DNA of 12,907 bases from JAIVJN01 sp036732565. GTDB taxonomy: Bacteria > Acidobacteriota > Vicinamibacteria > Vicinamibacterales > UBA2999. The translations under genes and the position numbers were made by a program. The notes under the pieces were generated by a model that was not told the DNA's origin, did no database searches, and saw only the letters and a list, made by a program, of their open reading frames with translations. Positions 8,797 to 12,907 of this stretch are shown here, in pieces (the stretch's first letter is position 1; each line of letters opens with the position of its first letter). Location: positions 1-12,907 of the forward strand of contig DAINCF010000180.1 in the NCBI GenBank assembly GCA_036732565.1, in the 5' to 3' direction.

Positions 8797-8802
8797 ACGT
8801 TA
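8797..8802 (-). promoter_or_regulatory. Candidate -10 element of the porin-kdp promoter
   Basis: The coding strand reads TAACGT here, 12 bases past the end of the 11-bp repeat array and 6 bases before the GTG start. No -35 consensus lies 16-18 bp upstream; the innermost repeat occupies that place instead, as in activator-dependent PhoB-type promoters. If it is used, transcription would begin at or next to the GTG, giving a leaderless or nearly leaderless message. This is a weak match and tentative. Confidence 0.35.
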
Positions 8803-8814
8803 GTGGTCGGTCTG

Positions 8815-8858
8815 TAAGGTCGGCCTAAGGCGGACCTAAGGAAGTTGTAAACAATCGA
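8815..8858 (-). promoter_or_regulatory. Four direct repeats at 11-bp steps: probable KdpE operator
   Basis: On the plus strand taagg starts at 8815, 8826 and 8837, and taaac at 8848, each exactly 11 bp apart with G/C-rich spacers (tcggcc, cggacc). Reading toward the porin gene the units are TTTACAACTTCC, TTAGGTCCGCC, TTAGGCCGACC and TTACAG. Direct repeats spaced one helical turn are the hallmark of OmpR/PhoB-family sites, each unit binding one winged-helix monomer. The array lies just downstream of kdpE and just upstream of the porin-kdp operon, so KdpE is the obvious ligand. The TTTACA unit recalls the T-rich E. coli KdpE site. Confidence 0.8.
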
Positions 8859-8888
8859 CCTGACGGCGTGCGGAAGCGAGAAATGCGG

Positions 8889-9584
8889 TCAGGCACCCGG
8901 TTCGAAGCGATAGCCCACCCAGGGCTCGGTGACCAGGTAACGCGGAGATGACGGATCCGGTTCCAGCTTCTTGCGCAGCTGGCCCACGAACACGCGCAAG
9001 TACTCGGACTGCTCGGTGTAGTCGCCGCCCCACACGGCGCCGAGCAGCGCGTGATGCGTCAGGACTTTGCCCGCGTGACGAGCGAAGAACACCAGCAGGT
9101 CGAATTCCTTCGGTGTCAAGTGGACATCGCGGCCGCTGACCTGGACGCGGCGGGCCTCCAAATCGATGGTGAAATCGCCGCGACCGATCACGCTGTCGTT
9201 CGCGTCCACCTGCTCCGCGCCACGCCGCAGCGCCGCTCGCACCCGCGCGTACAACTCGTTGACGCCAAACGGTTTGGTGACGTAGTCGTCGGCCCCGGCG
9301 TCCAGCGCGGCAACCTTGGCCGACTCCTCGCCTTTCACAGAGAGCACGATGATCGGCACGGGGGACTCGCGGCGAATGCGGCGCGTCACCTCCAGCCCGT
9401 CGACGTCCGGCATGCTGAGATCGGTGATCACGAGATCGGGGTGCCAGTCGTGGACGAGATCCATCGCCGATTCGCCGTCCGCGGCCGCGCGCACGTCGAA
9501 GCCCTGGCCCGTCAGCGCCAGCCGCAGCACGCGACGAATCTGCGGCTCGTCGTCGACGATGAGCACGCGCTTGGGCCGAGTCAT
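8889..9584 (-). CDS. kdpE: KDP operon response regulator KdpE (OmpR/PhoB family)
   Basis: A 231-residue transcription factor. The receiver domain (about residues 5-117) has acidic pocket D11/D12, phosphoacceptor D55 in VITDLSMPDVDG, switch S82 in IIVLSVKGEE, and K104 in the KdpE-like run ALDAGADDYVTKPFG. The winged-helix output domain (about 130-228) shows VHLTPKEFDLLVFFARHAGK, a recognition-helix region YLRVFVGQLRKKLEPD and the wing YLVTEPWVGYRF. Length is close to E. coli KdpE (225). The ATG at 9584 overlaps the end of the DUF4118 kinase gene by 4 bp (ATGA), so kinase and regulator are a translationally coupled pair. It probably activates the porin-kdp operon, whose repeat array starts about 30 bp beyond its stop codon. 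Confidence 0.93.
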   Translation of the reverse strand: MTRPKRVLIVDDEPQIRRVLRLALTGQGFDVRAAADGESAMDLVHDWHPDLVITDLSMPDVDGLEVTRRIRRESPVPIIVLSVKGEESAKVAALDAGADDYVTKPFGVNELYARVRAALRRGAEQVDANDSVIGRGDFTIDLEARRVQVSGRDVHLTPKEFDLLVFFARHAGKVLTHHALLGAVWGGDYTEQSEYLRVFVGQLRKKLEPDPSSPRYLVTEPWVGYRFEPGA

Positions 9585-10639
9585 CGGGTCTGTGCGGCCC
9601 GCGCCGGCTCGTCGACATCTCCGATGGGAATGCGGACACGGAAGCGGGCGCCCGGCGCGCCGGGACGATCGAGCGCGTCGACCGAGCCCCCATGCGCCTC
9701 GACCAGCCCTTGCACGATGGCCAGGCCCATGCCGAGGCCCGAGCTGGCGGACGAGGCGTCGGCGCCACGATAGAACTTCGCGAAGATGCGTTGGCGCTCA
9801 GCCACGGGAATGCCCGGCCCTTCGTCGTCGACGCGGATCTCCACGGTCTCGTTGGCCGCGAGGTCCGCGGATACCTCGATGGTACCCTGCTCCGGCGAGT
9901 ACTTCGCGGCGTTCTCGAGTAGTTGATAAACGATCTCGCTGAGTGCGCGCGCATCGGCGAAGACGCTGGGAACGGTCTCGGGCACGCGCACGTCGACCCG
10001 TTGCCCGCGCAGCCGAGGGGTGACGCGCGACACCGCGTCGCGAATGACGTCCTCAGGCGCGATCCACGAGCGTTCGAGCCTGAGCGAGCGCGACTCCAGG
10101 CGCGCTGCGCCCACGAGATCCTCGACCAGGCCGTTCAGCCGATCGGTTTCCTGATCCACGATCTCGAGCAGCTCGTGTCGAGTCTCCGGGCCAAGGGCGT
10201 CCTCCTCGCGCAGCAACGCCGTGGTCGACGCTTTGATCGACGTGAGCGGGGTCCGCAGCTCGTGCGTGACCGCATCCACCAGGGCCGACTTCAACTTGTC
10301 GCTGCGGCGCAACGCTTCGGCGTCCGCTTCACGGTCGAAGGCAATCTGCAGCTCATGATAGAGCCGCTCGGCTTCGAGCTTGCTGGCTTCGGCTTCGGTG
10401 GCGCGCCGTCGCACCCGCGCCGAGAGCTCGCCGACGGCGAGCGCGACCGCGAGGAACACGCCCAGCGCCACGACGTGCAACGGATCGGTGACCGTCAGCG
10501 TGCCAGTTGGCGGAATGAAGAAGTAGTTGAGGACGAGCGCTCCGGCCAGCGCTGCCGCGACCGCGCTGCGGCTGCCGTACCGACGTGCCGCGAAGAGCAC
10601 CGGGAGAATCAGCAGCAGGGCGGCGGTCGTCTCATTCAC
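9581..10639 (-). CDS. DUF4118 sensor histidine kinase (KdpD C-terminal half equivalent)
   Basis: A 352-residue inner-membrane kinase matching the C-terminal half of KdpD. The N-terminal DUF4118 region has about three membrane helices (residues 5-20, 24-44, 55-72) with the signature LNYFFIPPTGTLTVTDPLHV and the exit motif GELSARVRRRA. A coiled segment follows (about 78-112), then the HisKA box SALVDAVTHELRTPLTSIK with phospho-accepting H126. The HATPase region has N-box LLENAAKYSPEQ, G1 DDEGPGIP and G2 GLGMGLAIVQGLVEAHGG. It lacks the KdpD/USP input domain, which is encoded at 1757-2944, and also lacks the first of the four helices of E. coli KdpD. The start is GTG at 10639, directly after the symporter stop (TGA TCC GTG) with no strong ribosome-binding site, so coupling to the upstream gene is likely. 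It is the probable phosphodonor of KdpE. Confidence 0.93.
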   Translation of the reverse strand: MNETTAALLLILPVLFAARRYGSRSAVAAALAGALVLNYFFIPPTGTLTVTDPLHVVALGVFLAVALAVGELSARVRRRATEAEASKLEAERLYHELQIAFDREADAEALRRSDKLKSALVDAVTHELRTPLTSIKASTTALLREEDALGPETRHELLEIVDQETDRLNGLVEDLVGAARLESRSLRLERSWIAPEDVIRDAVSRVTPRLRGQRVDVRVPETVPSVFADARALSEIVYQLLENAAKYSPEQGTIEVSADLAANETVEIRVDDEGPGIPVAERQRIFAKFYRGADASSASSGLGMGLAIVQGLVEAHGGSVDALDRPGAPGARFRVRIPIGDVDEPARAAQTR

Positions 10640-10642
10640 GGA

Positions 10643-11914
10643 TCATGCGGGCTGCTGCGCCGCGGCCTCGGGCTGCAACTGTCCTTCCCACCGCGCAACG
10701 ACGGCCGTGGCCAGGCAGTTGCCGATGACGTTGGTCATCGTCCGGGGCATGTCCATCAGTTGGTCGACTCCGAGGATCAGCGTGACGCCTTCCAGGGGCA
10801 AACCGAAAGAGCCGAGCGTGGCAGCCAAGACGACCGTCGCCGCACGGGGGACACCGGCGACGCCCTTGCTCGTCAGCATCAGCGTCAGGAGCATCGTGAT
10901 CTGCTGCGCCGCCGTGAGTTCGATCTGCGCAGCTTGGGCGACGAACACGGCTGCCAGCGAGAGATAAAGCGTGGTGCCGTCGAGATTGAAGCTATAGCCG
11001 AGCGGAAGCACGAATGCGACGATGCGCCGCGGCACGCCGAACTGCTCCATCGTCTCCATCGCCCGCGGCAACGCGGCCTCACTCGAGGCAGTGGTGAACG
11101 CAATCACCGCCGGCTCCCGCACCGCGGCGATGAAGCTCTTGAGCGGGATCCTGAAAAGAAGCGCCACAGGCACCAGCACGCCGACGATGAAGACCACGAG
11201 GGCCGCGTACAGCGTGCCCACCAGCCACGCGAGGTTATAGAGCACGCCGAGTCCGCCGTGACCCACCGTATATGCGACCGCGGCGCCGACGCCGATCGGC
11301 GCGTACTTCATGATGATGTCGGTCACCTTGAACATGGTCTCGGCCAGCGCCTCGCACAGGCCGACCATCGGGCGGCCTCGCTCGCCGATCATCCCGAGGC
11401 CGATGGCGAAGATGATGCTGAACACGACGACTTGCAGCACGTCGCCGCGCGCCATCGCATCGACGACCGACTCGGGCACGATGTGGAGCAGGACCTGATC
11501 CCAGGTCGGTGCTTGTGCTGCCACGGGCGCGGTGCCGGTCGGCGGCGGCAACACCACCCCATCCCCCGGCCGGGCGATGTTCACCGCGACCAGGCCCACG
11601 ACCAGCGCAATCGTCGTCACGACCTCGAAGTAGATGATCGCCCGCAGCCCCATCCGGCCCACCGCCTTGGCGTGGCCAGCGCCGGCAATGCCGGCGACCA
11701 GCGTGCCGAAGATGAGCGGCGCGATGATCATCTTGATCATCCGCAGGAACAACTGGCTCAGCGGACGGATGTACTCCACCCACGTCGGATCGATGCGATT
11801 GACGATCGCGCCAATGACGATGCCGAGCACCAGGCCGATGAAGATCTGCTGCGTCAGCGAGAGCTTGAAGCCGCCGCCGCCGCTGGTGGTGGGGTGAGAG
11901 GCTGCTGCAGTCAC
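10643..11914 (-). CDS. Dicarboxylate/amino acid:cation symporter (SDF/DAACS family, GltP/DctA type)
   Basis: A 423-residue inner-membrane secondary transporter coupling uptake of dicarboxylates or acidic amino acids to Na+ or H+. Family landmarks are intact: hairpin-1 motif FTTASSEAALP (273-283), helix-7 motif GYSFNLDGTTLYLSLA (306-321; NLDGT is the cation-binding NMDGT variant), hairpin-2 SKGVAGVPRA (349-358) and helix-8 DQLMDMPRTMTNVIGN (384-399). Helix 8 has the Asp, Arg391-Thr392 and Asn395 that contact substrate in GltPh-type proteins. I favour acidic amino acids or C4-dicarboxylates but cannot distinguish them. The start is GTG at 11914, because no ATG precedes the first helix and the protein aligns from LSLTQQIFIGL (residue 19). 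The frame is open further upstream, but that stretch is not transporter-like. The stop is one codon before the DUF4118 kinase start, in the same frame. Confidence 0.92.
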   Translation of the reverse strand: MTAAASHPTTSGGGGFKLSLTQQIFIGLVLGIVIGAIVNRIDPTWVEYIRPLSQLFLRMIKMIIAPLIFGTLVAGIAGAGHAKAVGRMGLRAIIYFEVVTTIALVVGLVAVNIARPGDGVVLPPPTGTAPVAAQAPTWDQVLLHIVPESVVDAMARGDVLQVVVFSIIFAIGLGMIGERGRPMVGLCEALAETMFKVTDIIMKYAPIGVGAAVAYTVGHGGLGVLYNLAWLVGTLYAALVVFIVGVLVPVALLFRIPLKSFIAAVREPAVIAFTTASSEAALPRAMETMEQFGVPRRIVAFVLPLGYSFNLDGTTLYLSLAAVFVAQAAQIELTAAQQITMLLTLMLTSKGVAGVPRAATVVLAATLGSFGLPLEGVTLILGVDQLMDMPRTMTNVIGNCLATAVVARWEGQLQPEAAAQQPA

Positions 11915-11923
11915 GCGGGGTCG

Positions 11924-11929
11924 ATTGTA
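11924..11929 (-). promoter_or_regulatory. Candidate -10 box before the symporter gene
   Basis: TACAAT on the coding strand matches the sigma-70 -10 consensus at five of six positions and ends 9 bases before the GTG start. No good -35 lies 16-18 bp upstream and no Shine-Dalgarno sequence is seen before the GTG. If used, it would yield a message with an almost absent 5' leader. This is a plausible promoter for symporter, kinase and kdpE, but tentative. Confidence 0.4.
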
Positions 11930-11981
11930 GCTGAATGGAGGGCACCCCTCGTGGAGCGCATCAGCGGGGGTGCGGTAACTA

Positions 11982-11998
11982 ACGCCGTTGCGCGGCGT
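11982..11998. repeat. Short hairpin acgccg-ttgcg-cggcgt
   Basis: A perfect 6-bp inverted repeat (11982-11987 with 11993-11998) around a 5-base loop, in the 130-bp spacer between esterase and symporter. There is no T-run on either side, so it is not a classical intrinsic terminator. Confidence 0.45.
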
Positions 11999-12048
11999 AG
12001 GTTTCTGGCCCATTCCTACGGAACGGGCGCCCTGGAAATCAAACCTAC
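11997..12048. terminator. Nested inverted repeat after the esterase gene, possible terminator
   Basis: Outer arms gtaggttt (11997-12004) and aaacctac (12041-12048) are a perfect 8-bp inverted repeat, and the second arm contains the esterase stop codon. Inside is a 9-bp stem, gcccattcc (12008-12016) with ggaacgggc (12020-12028), around a 3-base loop. As RNA from the minus strand it contains one G-U pair. The structure could halt transcription leaving the esterase or protect its 3' end. A uridine tract is lacking, so the terminator assignment is only a suggestion. Confidence 0.4.
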
Positions 12049-12836
12049 ATCCCACCAGGCGTGCCAGGGAAGAGATACTCGAGCATCGGCCCGACGCGCG
12101 CGGCCCAGGCCGACTCCGTATGCGTGGCGTGCGGGTACTCGGCGTACACGAGATCGTCGCCGAGCGTCCATCCCGCGCGCCGCATGGCCGCCACCAGCAG
12201 CCGCGTATTTTCCACATGAGGCCGTCCTTCAGCCGTGCCGATGTCCACCCACACGCGCGGTCGCGGCGACGGACGCAGCGTGTGCACGTCACGGAGGATG
12301 ACGCGTCGATCCCACCACACCGAGGGGGACATCGCCGCCAGGCGGCCGAACACGTTCGGATGGCGCAGTCCGAGAAACAGCGAGACGAGACCGCCCAGAG
12401 ACGATCCCCCGAGACCAGTGCGTGCCGATTCTGTCGCCGTCGGATAGGTTCGATCGATGAAGGGCTTCAATTCCTCGACGATCAGCCGGCCATAGCGAGC
12501 GGCCTGGCCACCGCCCAACCGCTTCGTCGCCGTCGGCGTGTACTCCTGCGCCCGCTTCTCTCCGGCGTGATCGATGCCGACGATCAGCAGTGGCTCGATC
12601 TTGCCGGCCTCGATCAACGCGTCGGCGGTCTGGCCGAGACGCCAGGACTCGCCGCCATAGGCGCGGTCGTCCTCGAACACGTTCTGCCCGTCGTGCATGT
12701 AGAGCACGGGATACGGCCCGCCACGCGCTGCATAGCCCGGTGGCAAGTACACCGTGACGTTGCGATCGTCATCGAGAAACGCCGAATGAAACCGATCGTG
12801 CCGCCGCAGGGCGGGGCGGAGCGTGGACGTAGACAT
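12045..12836 (-). CDS. Putative esterase, alpha/beta-hydrolase fold (Esterase D/Fes-like)
   Basis: A 263-residue predicted cytoplasmic hydrolase of the putative-esterase family, which includes enterobactin esterase and feruloyl-esterase-like proteins. Visible landmarks are RNVTVYLPPGY (25-35), PYPVLYMHDGQNVF (41-54; the HDGQN motif is typical of the family), EYTPT (98-102), the nucleophile elbow GGSSLGG with Ser146 (143-149) and a C-terminal His239 in YPHATHTESAW. The acid residue is probably Asp198 in VWVDIGTAEG. No signal peptide is seen. The ATG at 12836 is the first sensible start; only a weak GAGCGG precedes it. It is separated from the symporter by 130 bp and probably has its own transcript. 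The substrate is unknown, and I see no functional link to the K+ genes. Confidence 0.88.
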   Translation of the reverse strand: MSTSTLRPALRRHDRFHSAFLDDDRNVTVYLPPGYAARGGPYPVLYMHDGQNVFEDDRAYGGESWRLGQTADALIEAGKIEPLLIVGIDHAGEKRAQEYTPTATKRLGGGQAARYGRLIVEELKPFIDRTYPTATESARTGLGGSSLGGLVSLFLGLRHPNVFGRLAAMSPSVWWDRRVILRDVHTLRPSPRPRVWVDIGTAEGRPHVENTRLLVAAMRRAGWTLGDDLVYAEYPHATHTESAWAARVGPMLEYLFPGTPGGM

Positions 12837-12887
12837 GGGTCGGACCGCTCTGTATGCTCCTCGGGCACGTTGCAGAACTACGCGTGG

Positions 12888-12907
12888 GGTCCGCCTTCAG
12901 GCGGACC
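12888..12907. repeat. Perfect 9-bp palindromic hairpin at the window edge
   Basis: ggtccgcct (12888-12896) and aggcggacc (12899-12907) are exact reverse complements separated by 2 bases. The repeat touches the window end and may extend further. It lies 52 bp upstream of the esterase start. It could be the terminator of the next gene or one copy of a dispersed intergenic palindrome. A single copy cannot decide between these. Confidence 0.6.

Noticed and set aside
8815..8858. 11-bp tandem repeats as a CRISPR-like or simple satellite array
   Set aside because: The units are too short and the spacers too small for CRISPR. The position and helical phasing fit an OmpR-family operator much better.
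8859..8893. cctgac / gtcagg inverted repeat at the kdpE end as a terminator
   Set aside because: Only a 6-bp stem with a 23-base loop and no T-tract. A chance match is likely.
11915..12292. N-terminal extension of the symporter by 126 residues
   Set aside because: It overlaps the esterase gene and the hairpin spacer, with no membrane helix or transporter similarity. The transporter fold begins after the GTG at 11914.
9923..12301. Long plus-strand open frame (792 codons) opposite the kinase and symporter
   Set aside because: Same artefact: an Arg/His/Asp/Gln-rich translation, antisense to two motif-complete genes.

Overview
The window is high in GC, and every supportable gene lies on the minus strand. 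The gene content points to a Gram-negative soil-type bacterium, with a signal-peptide-bearing outer-membrane porin and a complete Kdp potassium uptake system with a split KdpD. Acidobacteriota (Vicinamibacteria-like) is my best guess from gene style and arrangement; this is an inference, as there is no rRNA or other marker in the window.

Reading in the direction of transcription, from high to low coordinates: (1) a stand-alone alpha/beta-hydrolase esterase (12836-12045); (2) a spacer with nested inverted repeats and a -10-like box; (3) a tight three-gene cluster of a dicarboxylate/amino-acid:cation symporter, a DUF4118 sensor histidine kinase equivalent to the C-terminal half of KdpD, and the response regulator KdpE (11914-8889); (4) a 98-bp regulatory gap holding four TAAGG-type repeats at exact 11-bp steps, a convincing OmpR/KdpE-family operator array; (5) a long run that looks like one operon (8790-1): beta-barrel porin, an unannotated-type 27-residue membrane peptide, kdpF (29 residues), kdpA, kdpB, kdpC, the N-terminal half of KdpD (KdpD sensor domain plus USP domain only), a response regulator with an unrecognised C-terminal domain, and the start of a HAMP/PAS sensor kinase that runs off the window edge.

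The genes read as one potassium-homeostasis module. KdpFABC is the ATP-driven K+ pump, and the porin may carry K+ across the outer membrane. The K+-sensing input of KdpD and its membrane/kinase output are made as two separate proteins about 6.6 kb apart. KdpE, encoded next to the kinase half, probably acts on the 11-bp repeat array that immediately precedes the porin-kdp operon. A second two-component pair is translationally linked to the KdpD N-terminal half, which suggests further signal integration.

Two sequence insertions stand out: a 101-bp element bounded by 11-bp inverted repeats between kdpA and kdpB, and a 69-bp in-frame insertion flanked by a 9-bp direct repeat inside the sensor domain of the last kinase. 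No tRNA, rRNA, CRISPR array or transposase gene was seen. No gap between genes exceeds about 130 bp.
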